Assembly: GCF_040054535.1 (NCBI RefSeq)
Contig: NC_090780.1
Location: 4,247,001 to 4,311,000, forward strand
DNA from: Antennarius striatus
Taxonomy: Eukaryota; Chordata; Actinopteri; Lophiiformes; Antennariidae
Direction: 5' to 3'
DNA length: 64,000 nt
The translations under genes and the position numbers were made by a program. A model generated the notes under the pieces. That model was not told the origin of the DNA and did no database searches. It saw only the letters and a list, made by a program, of their open reading frames with translations. Below, piece after piece: positions 23,876 to 35,763 of the stretch (position 1 is its first letter; each line of letters begins with the position of its first letter).

Positions 23876-25469
23876 CAGTATTAAAGCAAGAACAATACAG
23901 GAACAGTTATAGGATACTTTACTTATTTTTTATTCATAGGATTTTTCTACAGATTACCACAGAAACCCAGCGTTAGTTTTAGATTAGTTAATAATCAGTC
24001 ACAGGATTGATTCAGAGTTAAAACTGTTGCCAATTTTAAATTCTTAACATTTTTTGTTTGTTGCTCTTGATGATGGACTCACCTCAACACTCTGTGGTCT
24101 TCTTGGGTGGTGCTGCTTCCCAGGATGATATGCAAGTGTTGCCTCCTTGCTGTTAAATCCCATTCCTATAGGAATGGCGATGACTCTGCGAGAAGCATTC
24201 CCGTCTGTCACACTTTTTTTTTAACATAAATCACAACATCAAACAAGGGGGAGGAGGCAAAGCCAAGGTTAGCTCTGAGCCTCATGGTGGGAAAACTATA
24301 ACTGTGACTGGGTAGTTTTCTCAGGAGTGATTCACTCTCTTGTCATGCTCATGTGAAATACTTCATACTGGTTTCTTCTTATAGTTCCTGTTTTTGAGGT
24401 GATGTCCCACTTGTTACACATCAACATTTGTGACTTTTGTAGAATATTTCACTTTCACCGAGCAGGTAAAATGTGTAAACTGTCAATTTCTCATTTGTCT
24501 TGTTTGTTAGTCTCCAGTATTGTCTCGGTCTTGCAACTCTTTGATTGTCGAGAAAAAAGCAAGAACAATTTTGCAGTCACCGCAAAGTGTTTTTACAAGT
24601 AGATTATGACGTGCGTCTGAAGAAAGGATTATGTAAAAAAAAATATTCTGGTCACTTTTGCTTTAATTTAGTGGGATGTTCTGTACGTTTATGGACATCT
24701 TCCATGTGTTCATCCCCAACCAGTCCCTTTATAGACTTCACATGAAAAATACATATATATCCCATCATCAAGTCATGGTTTAAAGTCATTTGTATTTGTT
24801 TTATCCATAAAAACATGGACAGCTTGTTACTATGAATGCCATTTTATACATTCTAATCATAAAACTGGGATTATTTCGTAAAATCAGTAGAATACCTTTC
24901 TTACATGTAAAATCTCAAGGTGCTCCGTAAAAGGTTGACCTCCTGGTTAACTTTTGAAGAAAAACAGAAAGCATCACAGGACATGTTTCACATTTAAGGT
25001 CAAGGTGCTTCGCTGTGACCAATGATTTATTCAGCTTCATTAACCACGTAGCTGCAAAATTCCTGTTTTCATTTCATTGTCAGTTATAACCAGATTAATT
25101 ACAGGACAATGAGCAAAAATTAAAGTACAGAAAATAAGTTGGACCAAAATAAATTGTGTGATCTGTGTTTATTTCCTGGGCTAATTGGTAGCTTTTGTTT
25201 ATTTTATATCATAGAGCCACATCAGTCATTTAACAAAATGCTAATTCTTCAAATATCAAGCTGAAATGTGCTATTAATATTTGAAACCAAAAGAAGAAAA
25301 TAGATTTTGAAGTGTGAAATGTAACTACTGTACAATGTCTAACTTTAAAGTATATACTCACATGTGTGAAGTCAGTCAAATTCCTCATGGAGCCTGGGTT
25401 GCTGGAATGCTAAACCACAATCCGGATATTACAGTTCTGGCAATAACAGAGGTATCCCTAGTTTGAGCA

Positions 25470-25610
<141 letters not shown>

Positions 25611-26429
25611 TTAAAGAAGTGTCATAAAAGTGGACTCATGCCACAGGACCTATGGCTGTTCTCAGGCACAGGAAGTTGATATGAGAGACTTGATTTTTTT
25701 GAAGGCATTTATTGCTAGAGGTCACTGTAGTCATGATTTTTTAATATTATACACAGCACAGCAGTGACAGTGCTATACTTCCTGAAATTACACAACCTAA
25801 TGGAAAAAGGTAACCCATCTGTCTATGACAAATTTATTGTCAATTTTTTTAATCTCAAATTCAGCAGTCTTACAAACAGAGTATCTTCCATTTAAAGAAA
25901 AGAAGTTTCCTAGACTCAATGACACCTTGCAGATATTGTACAACAGGAAAAAAAAAATTGCAATGTTTTAGCACATCACTGCAAGGGTACGCGAACTACT
26001 CTCAGCATGTGTTTGGAGACTATTATAAATTCCATGTAAACAGGATGCCATGTGGCTACTAATAATATTAGTCTGTCTCAGGATTTTACACAGGGATTTG
26101 CACAGTTGTTTGCAATGTACTAAGGAATGCACATAAAAAGTTAGTATTTATGACTTTCTGACATATACTCACGATATCTTTTAAAAGTGGGAAAACACTT
26201 GTTTACAGTGAAGGAGAAATCTGAGGCCAAACAACAGAAGGCAAGATAGAAGTAGTAAAGTTACATAACGGCACAATGGAGCACTTACTGTAGGCCCACG
26301 TTATTGCATGTTGCTAACCATATATGATTGCAGTTAAGAAGCTCATATTATAGAGATAATCATATACAGTACAGGTAATCATAAAATTACAAGATGCACA
26401 ATTTCTATAGAGTTATCTTTAATTATTAA

Positions 26430-26467
26430 AAACCTCAAAACAACATTTGAATATTGTTTTGAGGTTT
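26430..26467. repeat. Perfect 14-bp inverted repeat
   Basis: Arms aaacctcaaaacaa and complement, 10-nt loop, in the A-B intergenic region. Confidence 0.9.
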
Positions 26468-27580
26468 ACATTTTGTTTTGGGATACATTCTTAAATAATA
26501 AGATTGCAGCACTAACTAGAATAGCATCTCAGTAGAGAGTATCCCTCCTCCAAGGCCTAGCAGTCCTCTATCATTCAACCAAGTTCAAAAATGAAACCCA
26601 TAACCTTGCAGCCTTGTTAGGTTACTGGACTGAAAGCAACAATTTCAATATGGTGAATCTCTATCAGCACACATCAGATCAGATTTCTTTGAAAAAATAT
26701 AAATCAAGTGGAGAGAACAGGTTATAGTTTTGCTTCTTATTTTTTCCTGAATTATGATGTTAATTTAATTAAAATTGTATTAAAAAGAACACAAATGCTT
26801 TCCCACGTATTATTAAGATAACTTTTTGATTTTTTTTTTCGTGAATGACTACATCAATACGTTCTAAAACCATTTCCTCCTTTTCATTTATTTATTGTTG
26901 AGCTGACAAGGTATTGAATTGTTTCTGTTCCACTATACACATTATTTTTTCTTTTTGTTAAAGCTGCTTTTTCTTTACTCTGCTGATTTTTTATTCTGCT
27001 CATGTGGTTGGGTTCTGGCCTTTTATTTGTTCCCATTGTGAACTCCCAAATGTGTTAAATTGTAGTCTTCTGTGTAGCCCTGTGCCACACATCTATATGG
27101 ATCTGTATGCTAGCATGCCTGTTTCTTCTTCTTTGCTCACCTGGAGACTTCTGAAGCAAAGTCTCCACTCTGACTGTTATGGCCAAACAAGACACACCAC
27201 CCCCCGCCATCTCCTGCAGTAACTGCTTTAATTTTGATAAATCAATACACTTTCCTCTGTATCATAATGTTTTACAGTATAATGGTGCAGTTATTAAAGT
27301 TTGCCATCCAACATTAGCAGTTACTCAAGGAAGATCAAATAAAGTCATGAATAAATTCAGTGTAAAAGTCTTCAGGGTTGAGAGAAGTTATTCATTTATT
27401 GAATTTTTTTTTTTTTTACTGCTTAACATTTCTTGATTGTTATCAAGAGCTAACTACTTCTCTTTTGTAGACTTACAAACAACTTAATACAGCAATTTGT
27501 GAAAAAGCACAGATGGCAGCAGGTTCCATTTGATGTATCCTTCATATTTTATTCTTTAAGCTTTGGCCCACTGCAGCATC

Positions 27581-27585
27581 TTACT
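27581..27585 (-). CDS. igfn1: Gene B exon 23: last codon and stop
   Basis: Acceptor CTCCTTCAG then AGTAA; with the G carried from exon 22 this reads Glu-stop. A minus-strand AATAAA follows about 28 nt later (27553-27548), implying an extremely short 3' UTR unless another signal is used. Confidence 0.7.
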
Positions 27586-30210
27586 CTGAAGGAGAAGGAC
27601 AAGAATGGAAGAGTTTAAACATATAACCAAAGAAGAAGAACGTGACATTGAACACATAATTTTAAATGAGTTTTTACCATTAACAACAAGTTTAGTCAAA
27701 CAAGTTGCTCTCCCCAGGGAATTTTCCGCAATGACCGTGTAATCCCCACTGTCTTTGGGTCCAACCTTGAGAATCACCATAGAGCAGACCCCACATGTGT
27801 TGGTGATATAATAGTTGGTGTTGGTGTTGAGGCTGACATTGTTTCTGTACCAGGTGACATGGGGTCTGGGGTTTCCTGTCACCGCACAACTCATGTAACA
27901 CTCATAGCTCTCTGGACTCTTGTGTGTTTTTAGTGGGACAGTGAATGAAGGAGACATCTCAAAGCTGCAGTCCTTGGACTCAGGAAGGTTTAAAGCACAT
28001 TTTTCTGGAAAAATGCAGGGACAGGAACATGAATTAATTTATAAAATGATGATTGTTTTAATTGTTGTATTCACTTTAATCTCCTGGTAGTTTGTTTGTG
28101 TGTTTATCTTCACTGTCTATGGTAGAATATGTTGAGGTATCAAATGTTCTGTCTTTCATGGTATATTTCATGCCCATGAGGAAGTCAAAGCATTTCTCAT
28201 CACATACAAGCCACCACAGGTCTGAACTGAAGAAGCCTCTTGGATGAGGTGAAATGTCTTCAACCTATTTAAAGCAAATCCAGTTGATTCTTTTTTGCTC
28301 TTCTTGATTAGGTAAGAAAATAACCTTTCTTTTTCTTTGTCTGGCTGCTACTTTAGCCATTCTGTTTGGCTCATAAATTCATAAATCTAACTCTAATGTC
28401 AATGAACCTGAATGTACTCCACTGCTAAAAAACCAAAACTATGTATTCAAAGAGTATTAAATGACAAAGAAAAGTGGCATATTCTCCCATTTTAGAAGCT
28501 GTAGTCTTATATATTCTGTATTATGTTTACTTAATAGTATGCAAATGATATAGTTTCTCTTTTTTTGTATGACTGATATTCTGATGATGGATGAACATCC
28601 AAATTAAGCATATTGACATTGCTTGAAAAAAAAAATCACATTTTAATTCACCTTTTCTTCTCCTCACTTCCCAGGTTGGTGACTCGGAGGGTTCAGAAAC
28701 CCCCATGTCATTCTTGGCATAGACACGGAACTTATACTGCCTTCCAGGCATGATATTAATGACAGTGAACTTATTGTTAAAGAGACGGTCTGCCACAGTT
28801 TGCCAAGCACGTTTAACAGAGTCACGCTTGGTGACGATGTAATGAAGCCTGTCGTCTTTCTTCTCGTCTGGAGAGGGAGTCCAGGAGACCGTCACTGTTC
28901 CTGACACATTCTCCTCAAGCTCCACTGTGCCTGGAGGCTTGGGGTCATCTACGCACAGGTAGGAAAGCATCATTTATTTCAAAGAATATTGATTTTTTTT
29001 TTTTTTTTGTAAATCCTATGTGTATCTGTATATGTATTAAGCTTAAAAATTAAAGCATATCACATTTGAAATGAATAAAACTTCATTAAGTCATTAAAAA
29101 TGTTGCAAAAATTACATTTTTACTGTACCTGTGACTCTTATCTCCACACTAGAAGTCTCCTGACCAACAATGTTCTTGACAATGATTGTGTAGATTCCAG
29201 TGTCATGACGCTCTGATGAGGCAATCATTAGCTGTGACGAAGTGTCTGTGTTGCTCACTGTTACATTCTTCGCTACAGGAAGACCGTCCTTGAGCCACTT
29301 GATATTTGGTATTGGCGAAGCCTGTAAAATGTTGAAATTGCAAGATGTGGCGTTAATTTTTTTTTAAGAGTAACAGAGGAATATTATATTTCTTTATGAA
29401 TGTTGTGCTGAACCTGAAAGTTGAAGTTGATTCGAGTAGCATTCCCAGCCCTCATTACAACGAAGTTTTTCATTTTTTTATCGGTGAAGTGAGGTCTTAC
29501 TGTGACAATGTAGGAAGATGTTTAGAAAAAATCTTTGATAAAAAGAGTGAAATCAAATAATTTCTAAGTGTTAAGACTGTTGACAAGTCCCATCAGCTCA
29601 CCTGGAGGAGGCATTGCAATGATATAATTGTCCAACTCTTGAGGCTCACCATCTCCACCCTCGTTTGTGGCTACAACTCGTACCCAGTACATGGCCATAG
29701 ACTTCAAACCCATGATTGTATATGAGTTCATAATGATAGCACTGGAGTTAGAGCGACCCCATTCTGGGTTTTCTGCTGGTCTTAACTCCACAAAGTACCC
29801 CTTGGCCTCATCTTGAACCCCCTCTTCTTCTGTGGGTTTGGTCCAGCTCAGCGATAAGGTGCTATATGTGGAGTCTGACACTTTCAGGTCAATAACTTTA
29901 CCAGGAGGCTCTGAGAGTTCAAACAAATAGAGAATTTAGAATTAACATGTGAGCACCTCAACATTAAAATTAATAAAATAAAGAGTTAATTATTTACTAC
30001 ATACTCTTTGGATCTCTTGCAAAAACAAATTCAGATGGTGCACTTGCTTCTCCAACACCAGAAATGTTGATAGCTGATACACGGAACTCATACTCTATAC
30101 CTTCCACCACATCCTTCACTGCATACTTTTTCCCTGTTGACATGGTAAACAGTATAATTCAGTGTCTATATGCACACAAATTTATATACACAAACGTATA
30201 TACACCATAA

Positions 30211-30300
<90 letters not shown>

Positions 30301-33300
30301 TATATATAGTAGTTCATACACTGACATTTCCAATTTGTCGAATGTACTCACCCTTGATGGGTTCATCGGGCGGATTGACAAGGCTCCATAAATTGCTGCC
30401 ATTCTTGCGTTTCTCCACATTGTATCCCAAAAGGTTGGTTCCTCCAGTATTAGACGGTGCGGACCAAGACAGATTGATACAGTCTTTGAAAGCACTTTCG
30501 ATTTTTGGTGTAGAGGGGGGTCCAGGGTATGCTGAAAGAATGCTAAAATGTGTTAACTGACTCAAACAAAGTGTGTTTCATATGTATTAAAACTCAAAAT
30601 ATTTGAGACATTGTGACAAATATGTTTGTCTGCTCTTAGACAGCTCACCTTTTGTCCCTGCTTGAATGTCATCAGTCTCATACATTTCACTGATGCCTTG
30701 ATCTGTTTCCGCCCTGATGTGATAGCAATACTTCCTACCATGATCCACATCAGTGTCCCTGTATTTAGGTTCTGAACCAATCTTTCCTAGTTTCTTCCAA
30801 CTGTTTCGGCCTATTTGTTGGCGCTCCAGTATGTAGTTTGTGATGGGGAGGCCTCCATTGTCTTTGGGAATCCTCCATTTGAAGTCAATGCAAGTTGAAG
30901 AACTTTCAATAATATCCACAGGCCCCATAGGTGGTGTTGGTTTGTCTGTAGAATGACAGAAAAACAAAATGTTCTGTTTTAATGCTGAGAATATGGAATG
31001 ACAAATCCTATTAATTCTTCAAAACCTATTGTACATATATCTTTTTTGTATACTTGCAAGATGTAGTATACAAACCTAACACAACAAGATGAGATATGAT
31101 TTCTGTTGTGCCACATTCATTTTTAACTTTAATCTTAATTTCTCCAGAAGTTTTGCGTTTGCACTTTGTTAGCTGCAGGCGACTGTGTGAACTCGATTTC
31201 TCAATCTTGATATTAGTATCCTCCAAAAGCTCTTCTCCGTCATGGTACCACTGGATCTTCATTGGTTCCCGCCCAACAAAGGACACTTTGAATGATACGT
31301 CTTTCCCAATTTTTATTTGCCTTGGTTCTTTGAACTCGGCAAGTTCATCAGGGTTAAATCTTGGAGGATCTATTGGGAAACAAAAACATAGTACAAACTG
31401 CTAAGTTAAAGAGGATTGTTGAGTTGAATTTCAGGCACTTCTTTGATTTTTTAGCCTGCGTTGTACCACCACAAAGACGCTCTGTGTACAGTACCTTCAA
31501 CCTTTAACACTGCTTCTGTTTTACGCCCATCAGCTTCACAGCGGTACTTTCCAGAGTCTTCTTCTTTGCAGTTTTTGATAATTAGTTTACGATAAGTCAG
31601 ATCTTTAACAATACAGATGTCATCTGTAGGTGTTATCTGAAAAGTACATGAGTAAAGTTACTCCACAGGTCAAACATGAATAATTTTACTCGTTTGACTG
31701 TTGCATTTTTAACCTCTTTGCCCTCTTTGTACCAAACTCCATCACAGTCCTCACTGCTCAGCCTGCAGACCAGCTCGGCATCAGTACCGATGACAGCAGT
31801 TACATCCGAGAGTCCACTGGTAAAATATACTCCTGGGTCTAAAAGAAATAAAGCTTTAGTGTTTATTCCTGAGATAAGACAAATATGAATGACTGTTCCC
31901 TATATACTGTACATATGCATCTTACCAACAACTGTTTCAGGGATCAGTGGGCCTTTTCTCACTCGATTTCTTTTTGCTGGAACAGTTTCCTCTTCTTCAG
32001 CAACTTGAGGAGGAGCCTCTCCCTCCTTTACTGGCTCCCCCTGCTTAGGGCTTGACACGTCTTTCCCCTTAATATCTTGTTTCTCCTCAGTGTCCTCATT
32101 CTCTTCAGATTCTACATCATCTTCATCACCCTCTTCTTCACTGTCTTCCATCCCTTCCTCGTCAACAGCAGTTGAGTCTCCTGCCCCAGTCTTTTCCTTT
32201 TTTTTAGCCATTGCCTTGGTTTTTGCCTTACTTTTTGTTTTTCCCTCTTTCTTTTTCCCTCCCTCTCCCTCTGCCTTTGCTTTTGCCTTTGCCTCTGCCT
32301 TTGCCTTGGCCTTTGCTTCAGCTTTGGCTTTGGCTCTGGCTTCTGCTTCCATTTTTGCTTTAGCTTGAGCCTCTGCTTTTTCAGCTGCAGCCGCAGCTTC
32401 TGCTGCAGCTGCTGCTTCCTGTTCAGCCCTTATCTTTGCAACCAACTCATCCTTCTCAAGCTGTACCTTAGCATTTTGTTCCTCAGCAATCTTCAAAAGC
32501 TCTTCTCCTCTACCACCTGCTCTGGTAGTTTTGCGAGCTTTCTTCTTTCCTCGTGAGTTTGGATCGGTGTCAGCTAATGAAAAATCCACAGGACATATTT
32601 ACGGATTTTCAGAAAATTTTTGAAACTTTACAAATTTGCGTTGCCTAAAGGATGAAATCTGGATCGTGTAAAACATACCCTCCACTATAAGCCAGGCACT
32701 GCAGGATGCCATTCCAGCCACGGCTGCATATATGCCTTTGTCCAGTGGCATACAGTCCTTGACCACCAATGTGTGAATCAGCATGTCCTCTGACACAGTG
32801 ATGTCAAATTTTTCTCCTTGCTCTAAAGGGATATTCTTTCCTTTCCAAGTTATCTTTTTCAGGGGTTGCGAAAGGACACAATCAAAGACAGCGTCCTCTC
32901 TTTCCTCTGCTTTTACATCTTCAATCTTCACCAAGAACTCTACATTAGGAACTAGATGACACAAAAAAAAGGAAATAGCTTAATATCTTGAATTTTCTGA
33001 CACAGACAATATCATTAATATTTGGTATTAATGGTGCTTCTTTGAATGTGTTGTTCACTTGTAATTACTGTAACATTTATAGATAATTCATTGGTTCAAT
33101 ATCATACGTTTAAAGTCTGTAGAGAAGACCTTCACTCCATCCACCTCAACTTGGTACAATCCTGCATCCTCAGGATCAACACCATTGATGCTGAACACAA
33201 ACTTCTTTCCCACTTGCTTCAGTCCATGTTTTACCTCAGTGTCTACGTCATAAGGAATCATAACGCCATCCTGTTCAAGAACAGCAGTCATAAATGTCAT

Positions 33301-34908
33301 AGAATGGATGTGCTGAGTGTGCCTTCATTGCAGACAGTGCCAATTGATACATTTGACAAGTAAATTATTAAAATGAAACATCTCACCTTGAATAAGAAGA
33401 TTTTACTGCTACTGTCTTTAAGGGACATTTCAAGTTCAAACTCTGCATCACCACTGTCAGTCATTTCAATGGGCTTTAGGTTGCAAAGTCTTTCAACAAC
33501 CTGTGGTAAATGGAATTTGAAAACAAAAGTTGACAATGTGAAAAATTATATTTGCAGTATTATCACAGTTTTTAGGGTGTCTTTTTTTTTTTTTTGAATG
33601 CAACTGATACATACTCTTTCTTGCTCCTGCTCTCTTTCAATCTTTTTTTCATTAAGTTTTTTCAGCATCCCACGGAAATCAGTGACACCATACCGCGCAC
33701 AGATGGTCTCATAGTCCTTCTTTTCAGCGCTCAACAGCACCTCCCAAAACTTTTCATCAATTTCTGGTTTCTTCTCTTCCTTTGGCTCAATGTCAATCCT
33801 CCAAAAATTGACAAATGATATTAGACATATCAAGATAATTATAAACGAATCTGACAAAAGAGATAAAAAAATCAATTACTTATGAGTTTGCTATTAACCT
33901 GTTTCTCAAGGCCTTTTTAAAATCCTCAGCGGTCTCACGGATGGCTACAAGAAGAAAAACAGCATGGTTACAAATTTAATTCAATACTGATGTTAATATG
34001 TTTTAGATAAAGTGTTTACCTGTTCTCGATTGCTGCATAGCTTTGTTCTTTTTATAGCCAACTTAAGTGAAAGAAAATTAGAGTGAGACATGTGTAATTT
34101 ATCAAATTAATAGTTGTGATTTTCGCATGGAAAAATAATCACTGACCCTCAATAATATTAAGTGTAGCAGTTACAATGGCTTTTCCGTAGTCATTTTTTG
34201 CATAACACTTATAGGTGTCTGCTTGATCAGGTGAGACATCCGGCATCTATTAATATGCAAAAAATAATTATTAAATGTGCAAAAAAGTATTTTGTAAAAC
34301 AGCTTTGAACCTTTGTTCTCACTAAAACCTGTAGTTCAATAAATAAGCACTTCATGAGACATGTTCAGTGATCCTACCTGTAGTTGATGTTCACCCAAAC
34401 TCGCATCGTAGATGATTTTGTACCTGTCTTCATCAATTTCCCCATTATTTCTCATCCAGGTCACAGTAGGTACTGGGTTACCCGTAATGACTGCTCTGAA
34501 GATAACCATTTTTCCTACAGAAACAGTTAAAATATAATTTTATATAATTGTAAAGTTAGCTAGCACAAAGATGTTGATTATTCATTTTACCTTCTTGAAT
34601 TGTAATAGAAATAGGCTTCCGAGTGAAATCTGGGGTGGTCATGCCTTCAGGTAGTTCCTCCACAAACTGGGTAATCATAACTCCAGGCACCCTTGACTTC
34701 TTTCTAATTCTCACTGTCATTAAATGGGATGAACATATTATTGACAAATTCATGAAGGATTTGGGAAAATCCTTTGCTATGTGTTATATTCAAGCAAAAC
34801 AATACTGCTGTACTTGACTAAACAATCATACTTTTTGGGCAGAAATAGTCACTTACCCTGTCCTGGAGCGCTCGGCTCCTCTTCCTTAGCTTTTCTTATT
34901 TTAAACAT
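27581..34908 (-). CDS. igfn1: Gene B: igfn1-like sarcomeric Ig/Fn3 protein, 23 coding exons
   Basis: Exons: 34908-34857, 34713-34591, 34514-34378, 34246-34147, 34061-34020, 33944-33899, 33798-33615, 33500-33387, 33270-33108, 32951-32679, 32573-31926, 31838-31714, 31636-31495, 31369-31076, 30945-30649, 30531-30352, 30133-30005, 29910-29602, 29499-29414, 29321-29129, 28948-28652, 28004-27678, 27585-27581. The sum is 4266 nt, giving 1421 aa plus stop. Every junction has GT-AG and keeps frame. Domain order: motif, Ig1, helical segment, Ig2, Ig3, Lys/Ala/Glu linker, Ig4, Ig5, Fn3 x3, Ig6, Fn3-4, Ig7. This is the cleanest and most compact copy (7.3 kb), without large transposons in its introns. The family identity rests on the N-terminal [10 protein letters not shown] motif and the FWEVLLSAEKKDYETIC segment. 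Myosin-binding protein C or myomesin would not have these. Confidence 0.92.
27678..28004 (-). CDS. igfn1: Gene B exon 22: C-terminal Ig7 domain
   Basis: 327 nt. Shows YECYMSCAVTGNPRPHVTWY, then VILKVGPKDSGDYTVIAENS and TCLTKLVVN. Confidence 0.92.
28652..28948 (-). CDS. igfn1: Gene B exon 21: Fn3-4 domain
   Basis: 297 nt. Shows PKPPGTVELEENVSGTVTV, SWTPSPDEKKDDRLHYIVTK, then YKFRVYAKNDMGVSEPSES. Confidence 0.92.
29129..29499 (-). CDS. igfn1: Gene B exons 19-20: Ig6 domain
   Basis: Exons 29499-29414 (86 nt) and 29321-29129 (193 nt). Show NFVVMRAGNATRINFNFQ, IKWLKDGLPVAKNVTV, then ASSERHDTGIYTIIVKNIVG. Confidence 0.9.
29602..29910 (-). CDS. igfn1: Gene B exon 18: Fn3-3 domain
   Basis: 309 nt, phase 1 to phase 1. 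Shows PPGKVIDLKVSDSTYSTLSL, SWTKPTEEEGVQDEAKGYFV, then MYWVRVVATNEGGDGEPQEL. This is the domain absent from gene A. Confidence 0.92.
30005..30531 (-). CDS. igfn1: Gene B exons 16-17: Fn3-2 domain
   Basis: Exons 30531-30352 (180 nt) and 30133-30005 (129 nt). Show INLSWSAPSNTGGTNLLGYN, VEKRKNGSNLWS, then [19 protein letters not shown]. The short intron between them is largely a compound GT/TA microsatellite. Confidence 0.9.
30211..30300. repeat. Compound GT/TA microsatellite in gene B intron
   Basis: About 50 bp GT followed by about 36 bp TA, filling much of the 218-bp intron between exons 16 and 17. Confidence 0.95.
30649..30945 (-). CDS. igfn1: Gene B exon 15: Fn3-1 domain
   Basis: 297 nt. 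Shows KPTPPMGPVDIIESSSTCID, FKWRIPKDNGGLPITNY, then GRKYCYHIRAETDQGISE. Confidence 0.92.
31076..31369 (-). CDS. igfn1: Gene B exon 14: Ig5 domain
   Basis: 294 nt. Shows VSFVGREPMKIQWYHDGEEL, SRLQLTKCKRKTSGEIKI, then NECGTTEIISHLVV. Confidence 0.9.
31495..31838 (-). CDS. igfn1: Gene B exons 12-13: Ig4 domain
   Basis: Exons 31838-31714 (125 nt) and 31636-31495 (142 nt). Show PGVYFTSGLSDVTAVIGTDA, ELVCRLSSEDCDGVWYKEGK, then IVKDLTYRKLIIKNC and EDSGKYRCEADGRKTEAVLK. Both Ig cysteines are present. Confidence 0.9.
31926..32573 (-). CDS. igfn1: Gene B exon 11: Lys/Ala/Glu-rich linker
   Basis: 648 nt (216 codons), about residues 412-627. It begins [11 protein letters not shown], runs into an Ala/Glu/Lys coiled-coil-like block, then a degenerate K-A-E-A repeat (about 32270-32370), then a strongly acidic Asp/Glu stretch, and ends with RVRKGPLIPETVV. 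The coding repeat is imperfect. The same closing motif is found in gene C (HAREGPLVPDTVI). Confidence 0.88.
32679..32951 (-). CDS. igfn1: Gene B exon 10: Ig3 domain
   Basis: 273 nt. Shows VEFLVKIEDVKAEEREDAVF, ITWKGKNIPLEQGEKFDITV, then LIHTLVVKDCMPLDKGIYAA and ASCSAWLIVE. Confidence 0.9.
33108..33500 (-). CDS. igfn1: Gene B exons 8-9: Ig2 domain
   Basis: Exons 33500-33387 (114 nt) and 33270-33108 (163 nt). Show AEFELEMSLKDSSSKIFLFK, then DGVMIPYDVDTEVKHGLKQV and DAGLYQVEVDGVKVFSTDF. Exon 9 is two codons shorter than in A and C. Confidence 0.9.
33615..34061 (-). CDS. igfn1: Gene B exons 5-7: linker and helical segment
   Basis: Exons 34061-34020 (42 nt), 33944-33899 (46 nt) and 33798-33615 (184 nt). 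They encode GYKKNKAMQQSRT, IRETAEDFKKALRN, then FWEVLLSAEKKDYETIC, DFRGMLKKLNEKKIE and a Glu/Gln/Arg tail. The first two exons correspond to one fused exon in gene A. Confidence 0.88.
34147..34514 (-). CDS. igfn1: Gene B exons 3-4: Ig1 domain
   Basis: Exons 34514-34378 (137 nt) and 34246-34147 (100 nt). They show KMVIFRAVITGNPVPTVTW, RNNGEIDEDRY, then [16 protein letters not shown]. Standard I-set residues are present, including the W and the second C. Confidence 0.9.
34591..34713 (-). CDS. igfn1: Gene B exon 2: N-terminal IGFN1 motif
   Basis: 123 nt encoding [32 protein letters not shown] and ITIQEG. The acceptor is ATGACAG and the donor GTAAAA. Confidence 0.92.
34857..34908 (-). CDS. igfn1: Gene B exon 1 with start codon
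   Basis: ATG at 34908-34906 in a favourable context (A at -3), encoding MFKIRKAKEEEPSAPGQ, then a GTAAGT donor in phase 1. The exon is acidic/basic and carries no domain. Confidence 0.82.
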
Positions 34909-35693
34909 CTTGGTTGTGACAAAAGTTTATCTATTGAGGCAAACATATTACAATGCAGGTTTATGGCAATGATCACTTGATATGGAAATGTTATTTGGAT
35001 TAATGGTTAAAGATTTTCTCATCTGTCTGACATGTAGTTTATATCCTCCAGATACCCTTGGGTGTCAGATGTGTCAACGTGTCACATATCAGTGCTTTAA
35101 CTGCTGGTATATGACATTGTGTATTTTTTTTTTTAAAAAAAGCTCTCCTTAGAGATAAAATAAAATGATAATATGAAACAATTTATTTATCCATTCAATT
35201 GTCTAAATGATATGAGATGTGACACATAAGTGCTAAACAATGACAGTGATATATATTACTCACATAGATTCCTGGGTTATTAACTTTATCTGTGGGATAA
35301 ATAGAGGAGTTTTTGTGATGACTAAATGCGGAGCATTCCCTTTCCAAACTCCTACAAGTGGCAGGTCACATACCACACAGAACTAGCAGTGGCATAAGTG
35401 ATTAACTGCACATGTAAGAGAAGTTGTGACCATATTTGTATTTGCCAGTTAGTTTCTAGCCAACGTAATTTGGCTGAAATATATATAATTAAAAGGGAAA
35501 ATATTATTCTACAGTAAATATTAAAATTGTGGTTAACCATACTGCTAATTTCCCTTTTTCTCTTTGGTTTAATTCAATTTGTTACTTGAATCATGACCAA
35601 AACTACCACAGACAAATCATGAACTACTTGACACTGTTGAAATGAAATTTCAATCTAAATTAGTGTGTGTGTGTATATACAATGACAAATGAC

Positions 35694-35763
35694 TAGGAGC
35701 GGGAATCGAACCGCCGATCCTTGAATCATTTGATGACCTGCCCTACCATTGAACTACTGTCGT
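35694..35763 (-). repeat. tRNA-like SINE head fragment
   Basis: Minus-strand GTAGTTCAATGGTAGGGC (A-box-like) and CGGTTCGATTCCCGC (B box), about 70 nt. It matches the head of the 53.5-kb SINE and lacks a pairing acceptor stem, so I do not call it a tRNA gene. Confidence 0.6.

Noticed and set aside
32090..32368. Plus-strand Ser/Phe/Ala-rich frame
   Set aside because: It is the antisense shadow of the K-A-E linker exon of gene B.
35694..35763. Possible tRNA gene
   Set aside because: It has A- and B-box-like sequences but no pairing acceptor stem, and matches the SINE head at 53.5 kb.
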